DNA from: Mesotaenium endlicherianum
Taxonomy: Eukaryota; Streptophyta; Zygnematophyceae; Zygnematales; Mesotaeniaceae
Assembly (NCBI GenBank): GCA_009602735.1
Contig: WELA01008232.1
Location: 1 to 57,971 of the forward strand
DNA length: 57,971 nucleotides
Reading direction: 5' to 3'
The notes below the pieces were generated by a model. The model was not told the origin of the DNA, searched no databases, and worked only from the letters and a program-made list of their open reading frames with translations. Every line of letters begins with the position of its first letter. Position 1 is the stretch's first letter. Of this stretch, positions 21,401-47,690 are shown one piece after another. The position numbers were made by a program, and so were the translations under genes.

Positions 21401-22591
21401 GAGTCGAACGCTGTGGCATGTAGCAAACACGCACAAAGACTTGATTGGCCATGTGTTTTAAAAACTACCTGTACTTCTCATTAGACTTGTTGTGTCATGG
21501 ACTCTCATGCTGACATGAGTGGAATGCCAACCTCTTTGCATCTGTGTCGAGCAATAAGCCCAGAACAATTGTCCTTCATATTGTTGATGGGATCTTTTAA
21601 GGAAGATTGTTTTAAAACGGTCAGGAAAGTGAAAGAAAAGGCTTGCATCAATTATGTTACACACAGAAATGATGGAGGCGAGACGCTTTATCTCTCTGAA
21701 CTGAACGGTAAAAAGGTAGTGTCAAGCAGAAATTGGCAGAAATTGGCAGAAATACAGCTTGTCTGAAGGTGCCATCAAGGGTGGGCGGGGAAGAACGATC
21801 GAGTGTTATACAATGTGTTTAATTTCACAGCTAAGCTGACGTGCAGCTGTTCTTTCTGAACTGAACGGTAGAAGGTAGTGTCCATCAGAAATTGGCTCTC
21901 AGCTTGTCTGAAGGTGCATCAAGGGAGGGCGGGACAAGGACAACCAGTGTTGTACTAAAAGTTTAATCTCGTAGCTAAGCTGAAGTGCAGCTGTAATTAT
22001 ATGGTGCAGGTATAGCAGGATGTGGCAGGGGGGTGTTTGGGGTTTATTTTGACGATCTCTGGCATCTTGTAGGGTGTAGCTGTGGAATTTAGTTGTTTTG
22101 GTCAAGGTCTTCCAGCTGCCGCGAGGAAGTGGGCAATTGTGATGGTAATGGAGATCACTTTGGCGTGTTTCCTTCTGGTTTGAGAGAGTGCATTCTGGAA
22201 ACAGTCGGCCATATCAGTGTGCATTGGGCTAGCATCTGACTTGGGGACGGGAGAGATTGGTCTGTCTCTGGCATGAGCAGTGGTGAAAATCCGTTCCACG
22301 AACGAGGAGCGCTACATGGACCGCGTGAACATGTATGCCAGCTTCTATGTGGCCATCCGCGACGGCGGCGCCAAGGATGTGCAAGTGACGTACGAGGGCC
22401 CCACTGCTCCATCCAGCCTGCGCAGCAAGATGAATGGTCACATTCACACGAATGGCACTGCTCACATGAACGGCAATGGCCATGCTGCGCCTGAGTCGCC
22501 CGTATCTGTACTTAACGGGCCCAAGACCCCTTCTCAGCCAGCAGCAGCAGCAGCAGCACCAGCAGCACCAGCAGCACCAGCAACTGAGTGA
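15498..22591 (+). CDS. BTA1: Betaine-lipid (DGTS) synthase BTA1, 17 exons
   Basis: Exons: 15498-15633, 15779-16102, 16614-16832, 17038-17130, 17362-17558, 17733-17812, 17950-18063, 18257-18300, 18417-18472, 18665-18723, 18918-19067, 19785-19838, 19951-20041, 20273-20353, 20995-21075, 21232-21310, 22281-22591. All joins are GT-AG and in phase, giving 722 residues. Residues ~40-250 are the BtaB-like SAM methyltransferase (YDRFR at 46-50; SAM loop DLGGGTAENV at 78-87; YLRAPYY). Residues ~280-650 are the BtaA-like 3-amino-3-carboxypropyl transferase (WEDP 289-292, TSGGCNALD, DINPAQ, FGEGVHPEF, ILMDHVDWL, IWRSAS). The enzyme moves the aminocarboxypropyl group of SAM to diacylglycerol and trimethylates the amine to make DGTS, a phosphorus-free membrane lipid. 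The C-terminal ~70 residues are low complexity (H/N/G, then poly-Ala/Pro). Earlier non-coding exons are possible. Confidence 0.95.
21695..21994. repeat. Tandem duplication of ~160 bp inside BTA1 intron 16
   Basis: Two diverged copies (21695-21850 and 21855-21994) both start TCTGAACTGAACGGTA and end GTGCAGCTGT. The last BTA1 intron is also the longest (970 bp), probably for this reason. A short CTGAGTCG triplicate lies nearby at ~21384-21405. Neither shows coding potential. Confidence 0.8.
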
Positions 22592-24286
22592 CGAGGCTGC
22601 CTGTTAATGTTCTGGAGCTGGTGTGAACCAGTGCTATCTGTGGGTACTGGCAGGTGACGTCTGCCAGAGTATTCACTTCTTTGATATCAGATGCTGGATG
22701 CAGTTAGCAGGTAATCTTTTTTTGGCCTCCAAAAGAACATGGCTGTACCTGGAAGTCGGCAAGTAGCGACTGAGGCTGAAGAGGGTGTAGGTCAGTTATA
22801 GACTGGTGGTTCAAGTAAGCTTCTGCCTGAAGCAACTACTGGGCCACATTTTGCAAGTGTACGTTTGCAAGCAGCCTTACTGGGCTGGTGGAAGGAAGGT
22901 TTCATGTACACCTTCCATTTTGTTTAGATTAGTGATAGCAGTCTGGTTATTATGTATGACTTTACTGCATAGCTCCAGGGAGGTAACACTTTCAATAAGG
23001 TAACAGGTCTCAAAAGCTGGCCTAATTACGGGTATTCAGCAGGGCATATACATCATTAATCTACCACAGCATTTCTAGAAGTTTTGGTGACTGCAGAGTT
23101 CAGGCTAAATTATTGTCAGCTCCTCACATTTTCTTTGGAATCAGGTAACTTGCTGAAATGCGTGTGGTTTTTACTATGAGAACACTCAATCTGGAGTCTG
23201 CAACTCCACCTTGCTCCTTCTGATAGGCCCACGAGGTACACCTCTTAATTGTCACAATGCAGTGCAGATTACTGGGTTATTTAATTGGCCTGCAGTGAAC
23301 CATGTAGCTGGGAGACAGTCGTCGCTTTAACCCTTCTACATGTTCTTGAGAGCTCATTTTAGTTTTTTTTCTTTGGGTTTTTTCGTCAAAGACTGTCCAC
23401 AATCACAATATAGTAGTAACCGTGTATATGTTATTTCAGTAGCCTCTCCTCGAACTCTTCACATAAGACAAACGCCATTGTGTGATGTACCAGCAGGTGT
23501 TGAACTACCTTGAGCTTAAAAAGTATCAATATGTTTCAGACTATTTCAAGGTCTTCTTACAAGTTACTAAGCTTTATCGGGCTTTTAGGTCATGTCAGAA
23601 GAGACTCCACATCGACTTCATTGTATGACAAATATTATCATCACATGGCGTTGGTAAGCGTTGCAGAAACCCTTTTGGTTCCTAGTTTTATTTTAGTGTT
23701 GATTTCACTCTGCATTTCCTGGCTGCCTGCTCCCGCGTTGATGAGCGCATATGAAAATGTATTCACACTGGAATTTGTCATCAATCATTCAACCTACAAG
23801 TGACAGGCACATCGCTGTCAGGACATCCATACTCGGTGAGAAGATCTGACAGGTCATTGAGCTGCTCATGTGCTCCTGTATAGCTGACTGCATCAACCCT
23901 ACATAGTCAGGTCACCGAACATCCCATTTGTTGCTTAAAGGCTGAAATCTGTACACCTTCCATCTATTGAGGCTCTTCACAACCATCCGTCTCAAATATT
24001 GGAAAAGTGTATTGACACCTCACTCGTTTAAATTAGCAGCTGAATATATATAGCTGATGAACCCAACACCTGTCACTCGAATTAGCAGCTAATTACTTGT
24101 AGGGTACAGTCATTTTGGAATAGTTGCACATCAGTTGCGACCATGTCATCAGAAGAAACCCTCTGATGCCGGGCAGAGTTGCTGTCAACTCTGATCTATT
24201 AGTGTACATGGTAGCTTGCATCAGGTCATTTTCTTACCTCTTTTCTTCTTGCCTCAGGAGATTCTTTGATGGAGTAGTTTTGTATA
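22592..24286. other. Convergent intergenic region between BTA1 and the arsenate-reductase-like gene
   Basis: It holds the 3' UTRs of both flanking genes and no recognisable coding exon. The open frame at 23510-23803 has no domain, no splice context and ordinary intergenic composition, and is not called. Confidence 0.5.
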
Positions 24287-26080
24287 TCATATGTCTCGCA
24301 CCTTCTTCTTAATGCCTTCAATCACATCATTTATGATGTCTGGATCAGCAGCTGGATCAGGCAACCCCCAATCGTCCACTTTGGTTGTTTCAGGAGGATC
24401 CTCGGGTAAACCTTTCGTCTACACTCAAGTCGCATAACACAAGAAAATGTTAGTGAGCAATTACCGCCTTCAGATCTAGGCCCGAGAAGGAGGTCCCAGA
24501 ATGTGAAGATAGATAACAAGCTGGCTATGATATCATTCAAGACAAATTGGAACATGTTCAGAGGAAATGCTCAAAACTCTTCCAGGCTTCCCTCTAAGCA
24601 TTCTATTGAGGCAGCATCAAAGACATAATCGGAGCTTTCTGCAAACCTCTTTGTAGAAAGAAAGTTTAGAGCGTCCAACGTGTGCAAAGCACAAAGAAAT
24701 TTCCGGTTGCAGTACAAAAGCAGTCCCACTATGCTTGTGCTTCAATGTAATAGACAGATTTAAGCTTGATGTAAGGATAAAAAGAGGCAGAGTAATGCAC
24801 TTACAAGGCAGCCCATTGTGAAGACAAAGTCCCACTTGTTCTGTAAGCCTCCGACCTCCGAGTCACCAACACTCTACAAGAAAGATCACCAGAACTCAAT
24901 GTCTCTGATGAAACTTGGGAGGACTCCACAGCAGCCATGATGTCATCCACTCAAAAACTAATCTTAAGATCCCCCCTTTGTAGATGATATGACGTGGTAC
25001 TTGGACGTACAACAGACAGCCAAAAAGGCGCCCTCAGGGGCGCAGTTTTGGAAACAGTAAACAGCCCTGCATACTATTGCCGGTCTTACTCCTCGTGAAG
25101 TGGCTGGCATGATTTTTTCTGGAGAGTGCTAGGACGGTACAGCTCCCGTCATACACCCGCCACTAAGACCCATCGAGCTGACTCAATATGTAAGTGCAAA
25201 CAATAGATGACCACTTAAGTGAGAGTATAGACCAGGCAGGAGAAGGTCACGGCTATCACTTCTCAACTACGATACCACCAACGATGTGGATGAAGTGACC
25301 AGCAAGTGGTTATGTGAGGGGCTGACAAGACTTGCTTGCCAATGTGGGTATTAATTGCTCCAAGAAGATGACTACTGGCCAGAGGTGCTGCAGGTCGGAA
25401 TATGATATACAGCAATAAAAGTATAATTTTACAGATATAGTATGATCAAAGTGGTAAGCAGCGAGTTTGACAGCATCCTACGACCTCACCTTGGAGCGCA
25501 GGCCGTCTGTGGCGTAGCCGTGTGCTTTCAGCGCCTCAATCATTCTCGGATTCAGCTTGCCGGCAGAATCAACACCTGCAGGCACAACGCATAAGCATGC
25601 TTCAATTGTTTATGAGAAACTTGCACACGCCTAACGTCGTAATGCGCAGTTGTAAGGAGGATCTTCACGCATATGAAGGTAGTTCCGACTCTATCCATAA
25701 GCAGGCCACGCATCCAAAATCTGATATCCTCGGGAGGCTAAGAAGCAGGGCGGCCTGAATGGCGCTTGTTGGCTTATATAGTCGTACTGCACACGTGCAT
25801 ATCTGGTTATGAAAGACCGAAACGAAGTCAGAACCAGAAGTCATCATCTTTCGACATCATGCAGTTTGAGCTGCAGTAAGAGCATATCTTCATCCATCAA
25901 ATAAGAGATAGCTCAAGTCAACTTCAAGAAGGAAAGCGAAGCAAATTTCGCAAGAATACCTGCACTGGCTACATTTAAGTCAGGCCGGTCTTGCCTAGCA
26001 ATGACTTCGGCTGCAATGGAACGATTTGAATTGTGGCTGCATACGAAGAGAACCCTCTTCTTCTTCCCATCGGCAGCCAT
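24287..26080 (-). CDS. LMW-phosphatase-fold protein, arsenate-reductase-like (ArsC type), 4 exons
   Basis: Minus-strand exons 26080-25960, 25575-25490, 24873-24805 and 24418-24287 join in phase into 135 residues, the usual size for this family. The P-loop VLFVCSHNSNRS gives C14-x5-R20-S21, the catalytic C-x5-R-S of LMW protein tyrosine phosphatases and thioredoxin- or mycothiol-coupled arsenate reductases. The family SAG follows at 39-41. MGC at 89-91 matches the second redox Cys of ArsC. The third Cys (usually C-P shortly after) is absent, the text reading LTKGLPEDPPE. WGLPDP (110-114 region) holds the usual catalytic Asp. Arsenate reduction is the likely role, using glutathione or a similar thiol. 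A protein tyrosine phosphatase cannot be excluded. The gene is divergent from the ABCC gene and 17 kb from ACR3. Confidence 0.85.
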
Positions 26081-27226
26081 GAAAGCGGTGCTCCAAAATG
26101 TAGCAACAATGATCAGGGTAGTGGAGCGCTAGTGCAAGCCGGTCCGACTCGTCCTTCGATATAAAATCCACGCCCTATTCTAAGTTTTGCCTTGTGCACA
26201 ATGTCCAGTAGGGAGGTGCCTCGCACGGACCTCCTGCCTGCTCCTGCAGCGATTAGCCGTCTGCCTCGTGCATGAAATGCTAAATGGTGCTCACCGTTAT
26301 CTGGCTGAAAACCAGAATCACCGCCACAAACCTCAAAATGTTAAACCAGGTTACAGCCCTACAGGCACATGAGTTCCGGCCCCCGGGTACTCCGGGAGTC
26401 CGGAGTCCGGAGTCCGGAGTCCGGAGCAATCCGGAGTCGGAGTATGGGTCCTGGGCCCTGGGCCACCTCACCCTGCTCCACCCCCCCAAACACCCCCAAA
26501 GCTTGGATCTTCAGGAGCTAACCCAAGTCTCGCAGCTATCAGCTATCCAGATTGGCTGTTCAGACTATCTGGCAAGAATATTCGTATTAAAGCGGTGCGT
26601 GTTTACTGCTGATTGGTTGATGAGAGAAGTGCAGAACTAAAGAGGAAGATGTATGCACATTGCACATGTGTGCCCTCACATGCCTATTTTGCCTTTTAGG
26701 GCCTGATGCCCAGTGCCTACAGTCCTACGCTGTAGGCAGCGCCTGACAAATCACCACTGTTTAAACACATGATCAAGTTCAAGGGTGACTAGTCGGTGGG
26801 TCTGAGGTATGAGCTAATTGTTACTCCAAGGAACACGAAAATTTTGTTATTGGTTGGACGTTGCAACTACTAATAGTCAGATTTAATCAAATCGAAAGTC
26901 CAAAGGCAAATTAAGGCCCCTCACAGCTTTTAGTTTTATCCTCGACTTTCACTTGCCGTCGTAAAGTTTCTCGCGAGCGGGTAGCAGGCTAGCAGCCTGC
27001 AGGTCACATTGTGCGACTTCGTCCCACTAGTCGAGGACAGTCGCGCAGGACCGCTAACAGGCCCCCTATGCAAGCAACTCAAGACAGGCAGCACAGAGCG
27101 CAACAAGCACTGGAGATAGCTTGTGACCAGCAGCTAAGTCAAAACGTCGGAATGGCAGCTGTCTTCAGTCCATGGCATGCTCGCATGACCAAGTAATGGA
27201 TAGTATCACAGGGACATTGTGATCAG
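26081..27226. other. Divergent promoter region between the arsenate-reductase-like and ABCC genes
   Basis: The 1.15 kb between the two divergent start codons contains no recognised exon. It may act as a shared promoter and holds the AGTCCGG repeat at 26396-26425. Short frames here overlap simple repeats. An upstream non-coding ABCC exon is possible. Confidence 0.4.
26396..26425. repeat. 7-bp tandem repeat AGTCCGG in a divergent promoter
   Basis: Four near-perfect AGTCCGG units plus related copies to ~26441 lie about 330 bp from the arsenate-reductase-like start codon. Position suggests a possible regulatory element; no binding site is recognised. Confidence 0.8.
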
Positions 27227-41555
<14,329 letters not shown>

Positions 41556-43354
41556 CACGCGCTGAGGAGACAATTGTTTGTCAGGCATTACATGATCCAG
41601 TGGTCCTCATAGCAGGCCATGGTCTGTGTCAACCAGCTCCTGCAGTTTGTTCATTATTTTTCAGCAATTGGGACGGAATTTTTGTCCAGGAGAAAGTACA
41701 TGCAGCACATGCTAGAGGTGTTCCATGGTCGGAGGTATTGCCATGCCAGTGTCTTTATTGTCAAGTGCTTGCTGGATACAAGACGGGTTAAAGAGGCACC
41801 CTGCTTCAAGATCTCTCAGTAACATGTATTTCAGATCAGCTCCACACCCCTAATGCACAAGTGGGACATGTATTTTGACCGTTTGCATTGGTTCACATGC
41901 AATGAATCTGAACTCAATGATGCAGAAATAGTCACCTAGAAAGCGAATGGCTTTTGCCCGTGGGCTTCCACGATAGGTTAATTTCTCCGGCACAGAGCTT
42001 CCACTGTGTCCACTGTGTGGGCGAAATTTTGAACATAATACTACTTGTGTTTGCTTCATCCAAACACTTATAACGTTTGGTTGTTAGGGGAAGACTTTTG
42101 CAGTGCACAGGATGCGAACTCGTCTTCGCTAGCTCACTTTATAGTAAGCTGACGCCGATGGCTGCCGTAGGTCCGGACTGGCTGTACCCCAGGTGCCTGC
42201 CTGTCTCCTTTTAAGCACAAGGCACGGACCGGAAGGCATCCGACTTCCTAGTTCCGACTCCCGAGTTGCCGAATAACTATGTGCGCCAAAAAACAGGACC
42301 CTAAAATCCTGCATTGCAGTCGCAACTTACAGCATATGGTTGGTGGTCCGAGGACTATTGAAGGTTCGAGTACCACCGGACCACACGAGACACAAGTTTA
42401 CATTTTCGGAGTAGGAGCGTCCTAGTTGGTCCTAGTCATATCTTTCTAGGTCGACGGATCATGACACGACTTACTCGTGCTTGAAGATTGTCTAACAGAC
42501 ATGTTCCTCTTGTCGAGACTCGAAAAACATCCGATATCCGGTAACTGGTTGGAAGTTGGGACCAGTTGGGAATTGTTGGAACTTGGAACTACAATGTTGA
42601 AATTTCCTGTACTTTTGTGGCTTTAAGAAGCTTACATAAAGCAGGCTATACATGTATGTTCTAAATTTTAATGCTTTGGACACATTCAACTACTTGTTTT
42701 TTGATAGTGTTTTTTCCTGACCGTTTGACGCGACCGATGCAGTCAGAGCTGTAGGTGTCTGGTGTTGCGGCTTGCCCCGAGAGGGTGCTTTATGGCAGAT
42801 CCTGGCAGCTCGTTGATATCTTTTTGCTGGTCCTTTATCCGCTGTGCGGTTCTCGCGTATGTCTGACGCATTTCGGGACGCATAGATGCGCATAGTGGCC
42901 GTTCATAGGCACGGCCTTAGGTTGCGACCTTGCTACAGCATCGGGATTCTGAGAAGGTCAATGTCGATCGTGCATGATGCACCCAGACAGTACTGCTGCC
43001 TATACCTACCTATCACCCGTGTTAGCTTCCGTGTGATGGACTGGTCTCTTGCCTTCTGAGATATGCCAATCCGACGGTGGGAAAGACTTGGCCACCAGCT
43101 TCCATTCAAGCCAAACCAAGCAGGCAACTGTGACGAGGCATATGCCGCCAAAGCAGCCAGAGTGCCTCCAAATTTTCGGAGTCCGAACAGAGGCCAGGCA
43201 ACCGGAGTTCAGGCAGAGCGACTGGAATACTTTAGACAAGGGAGAGGGTGTGATTCAGAATTTGTTGTGCTCCTTTTGATTTTGAGCCCTGTTTCAAAGT
43301 GTGCAACGCTCTCAAACATTAGCTGTGTTAGCCGAATAGGGGTCCAACGGGAAG
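41556..43354 (+). other. Intergenic region between ABCC and ACR3
   Basis: It contains the ABCC 3' UTR and the ACR3 upstream region. No coding exon is recognised; the frames at 42690-42893 and 43006-43279 have no domains and look like chance. ACCAGTTGGGA-type words near 42540-42580 resemble the short repeats at ~51245-51285. Confidence 0.45.
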
Positions 43355-44632
43355 ATGAAGAATATGGTGTGTAAACCTGTGGATAGTTCTCAATCTGGCA
43401 ACTGGCCTGAGCTTGATAATTGGTCATCAAGTGAGCGCATGGAAAATGGAGAAGGGGTCAGGTGCCGCTTTTTGACACGGAAAAACAAGAGTTTCGATGT
43501 CCCAGCTTCGGTGGGACGAGGACCTCTCATTCAGTGCATGTGTAATGACGACGTAAGTACCAACTTAACCAGCTTTTCATATGTTTGGTTTCTTCAATTT
43601 GCGTGCTCGAGCGTCAAGATGGACTGATGCTAAGAGGTTACCTTGAAGTTGAATTCGTCAGAATAAGCGCTGCTCTTATTGCAAATATGTTGCAGATGGT
43701 AGAGGAAGGGGGTCACATTGAATCTCCTCCTGTTTCTTGTATGGATCATTGGGTCTACTAAAGTTCTGCTGGGCTTGTCCATGCGGTGATACGCATAGAC
43801 CTTCTACAGGAATAGGACAAGTATTTCGTTTCATCTCTGACCATGTTTCTTGAGCTTTGCAGGTTGTGGAGGACATGGCATCCGTTGAAGTTCTGTGGGG
43901 CAAAGACAATCAGGTGCATTGTGAGGCTGTTGAAAGCTTTGACAGGTCAGAAGCAGCAACTACGTCGTCCGCTGCCGCTGGAATTGGAGATGGCGTCTCC
44001 TCTACCACTTCTCCTAGTAAGTACCGGGCGGGCTGGTTTCAAGTTTCTGTTAGATCAGGGGTGTAATGCTCGACGCAGGCCAGTGGAAGCACGCCTATGA
44101 TAACGTTGTAAAGGTGTGGGTCAGCAAAGAGCTTCAATACCTGCGACTGCGGAAAGCCTGCCTCAGAGTGACAAATTGTCTCGTGGATATTTCTCGGTTA
44201 CTGGGAGCCAAGCTAGTGCTTGCAAATGTATGTGCTGCCATATGCAGGAGCCGCTAGCTATACAGGAGCGCACGAATGGAAATCGCTATGAAATGTTGGG
44301 AGGTGGGGCATAAAAATCATGTGTCTCAGTTTTACATTATGTTTTCATGGCCTGCCTGCTGAGCTGACTCCTCACCTGTACCTCACCCTTATGGGTGCAC
44401 GCAGGTATCATAAAGCAACTGTCGTTTCTGGATCGCTACCTGGCCGTGTGGATCATCATGGTGATGGTGATCGGCGTGCTGGTGGGCAAGTACGCGCCGC
44501 GCATCAAGAAGGCGTGGAACGTGGCCAAGATCGAGGACGTGTCGCTGCCCATCGCCATCGGCCTCTGGCTCATGATGTACCCGGTCCTCTGCAAGGTGCG
44601 TGCGCGCTCGCTGTCGGCGCCAAGTGCATGCA

Positions 44633-44701
<69 letters not shown>

Positions 44702-45201
44702 NNNNNNNNNNNNNNNNNNNNNNNNNNNNNNNNNNNNNNNNNNNNNNNNNNNNNNNNNNNNNNNNNNNNNNNNNNNNNNNNNNNNNNNNNNNNNNNNNNN
44801 NNNNNNNNNNNNNNNNNNNNNNNNNNNNNNNNNNNNNNNNNNNNNNNNNNNNNNNNNNNNNNNNNNNNNNNNNNNNNNNNNNNNNNNNNNNNNNNNNNNN
44901 NNNNNNNNNNNNNNNNNNNNNNNNNNNNNNNNNNNNNNNNNNNNNNNNNNNNNNNNNNNNNNNNNNNNNNNNNNNNNNNNNNNNNNNNNNNNNNNNNNNN
45001 NNNNNNNNNNNNNNNNNNNNNNNNNNNNNNNNNNNNNNNNNNNNNNNNNNNNNNNNNNNNNNNNNNNNNNNNNNNNNNNNNNNNNNNNNNNNNNNNNNNN
45101 NNNNNNNNNNNNNNNNNNNNNNNNNNNNNNNNNNNNNNNNNNNNNNNNNNNNNNNNNNNNNNNNNNNNNNNNNNNNNNNNNNNNNNNNNNNNNNNNNNNN
45201 N

Positions 45202-45276
<75 letters not shown>

Positions 45277-47690
45277 TATATGTATACCATCTCCCTCTTT
45301 CTCTCTCGTGGATGCTCTTGTCCTTCGAAAGCTCGCATGTGGACAAAGGCTCTGGATCTCACGCTTGGCTGGTGACGTGCTCAATTGTCAATGTGCTGCG
45401 TGCTGGCAAATCTGGCACCCTCTTTGCCGAACGGCCAGGCAGGTGGAGATTTCTGTGGCAAGGGTACTCGCTCTATGTGCTGCGTGCAAACATGAGTCCA
45501 ACGTAAAGGGGGCGGGGGGGGGAGAACAGGGAGGAAATGTGCAATGGTCCTCCTGACTGCCATTGGGTCTCTCGCCCGCACGATGCAGGTGCGGTATGAG
45601 CTGATGGGGTCGCTGCTGCGGAGCCGCGAGCTGCTGCGCCACATCGGCCTCTCGCTGGTGCTCAACTGGGTGGTGGGGCCGGCGCTCATGACGGGGCTGG
45701 CGTGGGCCACGCTGCCGGATCTGGACGGCTATCGCAACGGCGTCATTATGGTCGGCCTCGCCAGGTGCACTCTCTCTGCTCCCCTCCTGTCCTGGCGGGC
45801 TGCAGGAAGCCCTTCATCCTCTGCCGTTTTGCCTGCCTCATCAGCCGCCCATTACTAACTACTAGTGTAGCCAGCTGAGCAGTGGAGTGCCGTTAATCTG
45901 CATGTCGGTTGGCTGACTGAGTGGCTGACTGGCTGTGTGGCTGCCCACTTCCAACTGCCAGCATTGCGACGCAACGTGCAGTGAACAGTGGACGATTGAG
46001 GGAATAAGAGGAGTGGGTGCTGACGTGTGCTTGTGGGGCGCGTGGTGGTGCGTGGTGCGCAGGTGCATTGCTATGGTGCTGATCTGGAATCACCTGGCGG
46101 GCGGCAACGCGGAGTTTTGCGCCATCCTGGTGGCCGTGAACTCCGTGCTGCAGATTGCGCTCTACGCGCCCTTTGCGCTCTTCTACCTCAACGTCATCTC
46201 CGGCTCGTCCGGCCTCGATGTCAGTCACCCCGGCTGCCCCCACATACACTACATTGCTGCTTCCCTCGTGACGTGACCACACCCTGCCCTCTGCCCTGCA
46301 AACGGATGGCACTGGGCTGACGGAGAAGGTTTTTGTGTTGCACTGGCGATGGTGCTCGTGGTGGCGGTGCAGGTGGGGTTCTGGACAATCGCCAAGAGCG
46401 TGCTGCTGTTCCTGGGCATCCCGCTGGGCGCCGCCATCGTGACGCGCTACGGGCTGCGCTTCACGGCGGGCCCCAAGTGGTACGACACCAAGTTTGTGCC
46501 GCTGGTGGGGCCCCTGGCGCTGCTCAGCCTGCTCTTCACCATCTTCGTCATGTTCTCGCTGCAGGGCGACAAGATCCTCAACAACTTCACCGACGTGAGT
46601 GCCCCATCTCGCCCATCTCTCCTTTTCCGCGCATGCATGCGACTGACACAGGTGGCAGAACCGCTCGCATGGCTGCCTTGCATGCTTGCGAAGTGCTTGT
46701 CACTTTTCCTGCCTTTGACTCCGACCTGCGACGGACACCTAGGCTGATGGACTGCAGACGCTTGCCCACCCCTGCTGGTGAGAATCTGTATCTTAGGACC
46801 TGAACCTGTATGCGGCGTTTAGTTTTAACATTTCTGAGCTTTGCTACTTAAACTAGTGGGCATATGAGTTGTTTGGGTGCTGAAAGATTATGTGCATGTG
46901 CTTGTGCCTGTGTCCCTCGTGATATGCAGGTGCTGCGCGTGTCGGTACCGATGCTGCTCTACTTTGCCATCTTCTTCTCGTCGTCCTTCCTCATCTGCCG
47001 CCTGCTGCGCATCCCCTACCCCGACACCGTCACCCAGGTAATCTTCGCCCCACCATTTTATAGTCCAGATCCGGGATGGCCTGCCGAATCCTTGGCAGAG
47101 ACACGCCTTAGGTCGTGGCCAGATGGCTCAAGGCCACCACATGTCAATGTGCTGGAAGGACGAGAAGCTTCATTGGAATTTTGAAACCCCGGGCTTGCCT
47201 TGACCATGCTTGTGCTGCTTACATGCACGTTGGGGTGCCGTTGACGGCACAGCTCTGCCTCTGGTGACGCTGTTGTGCAACTGTGGTGGTGCAATCTGAC
47301 ACTATCGTCCCCATCCCCTCGCCTCGAGTGGATTGCAGCTTCTGATGCTCTTCTGGCACATCTCTGCAGTTGCAGCTCGACTGGCCCTGTTGTGCTGCGT
47401 GCGTACTCTCGTGTCCTTGACACATCCGGGAGAGCGGGTGTGCTGTGTTGTGCGGTCCTGTGCAGTGCTTCACGGCGTCGAGCAACAACTTTGAGCTGGC
47501 CATTGCCGTGGCGGTGGGGAGCTTTGGCATCAACTCCGACGAGGCGCTGGCAGCCGTGGTGGGGCCCCTGATCGAGGTGCCGGTGCTGGTGGCTCTCGTG
47601 TACGTGGCGCTGTGGCTGGAGAAGAAGATCTCATGGCCCACCGAGGGCTCCCTCGGGAACATTTTGGAATTACCGCCCGACAAGGAGTAG
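43355..47690 (+). CDS. ACR3: Arsenite efflux permease ACR3, 8 exons
   Basis: Exons 43355-43552, 43863-44016, 44405-44595, 45589-45764, 46063-46219, 46373-46594, 46930-47037 and 47466-47690 join in phase into 476 residues. Ten-helix ACR3 hallmarks are present: [32 protein letters not shown] across the exon 3/4 join, [36 protein letters not shown] with C241 at the place of the conserved TM4 Cys needed for arsenite transport, [15 protein letters not shown], and near the end [17 protein letters not shown] and [19 protein letters not shown]. The ~120-residue N-terminal extension is hydrophilic with several Cys and is unlike the compact bacterial N-terminus. The family exports As(III) using proton motive force, at the plasma membrane or vacuole. 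The 500-N gap lies inside intron 3; because the exon 3 and 4 peptides join seamlessly in the family pattern, no exon appears lost. Confidence 0.96.
44636..45274. repeat. (CT)n microsatellite around a 500-N assembly gap
   Basis: CT units run to 44701 and resume at 45202 after exactly 500 Ns. The round number suggests a placeholder gap of unknown true size, caused by failure to assemble through the repeat. It lies in ACR3 intron 3. Confidence 0.95.

Noticed and set aside
23510..23803. 97-codon plus-strand frame downstream of BTA1
   Set aside because: No domain, splice context or codon bias; it lies in the convergent intergenic region.
26284..26640. 118-codon frame in the divergent promoter
   Set aside because: It runs through the AGTCCGG tandem repeat, and there is no similarity to known proteins.
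44319..45556. Long frames reading through CT repeats and the N gap
   Set aside because: They are artefacts of dinucleotide repeats without stops and of Ns translated as X.
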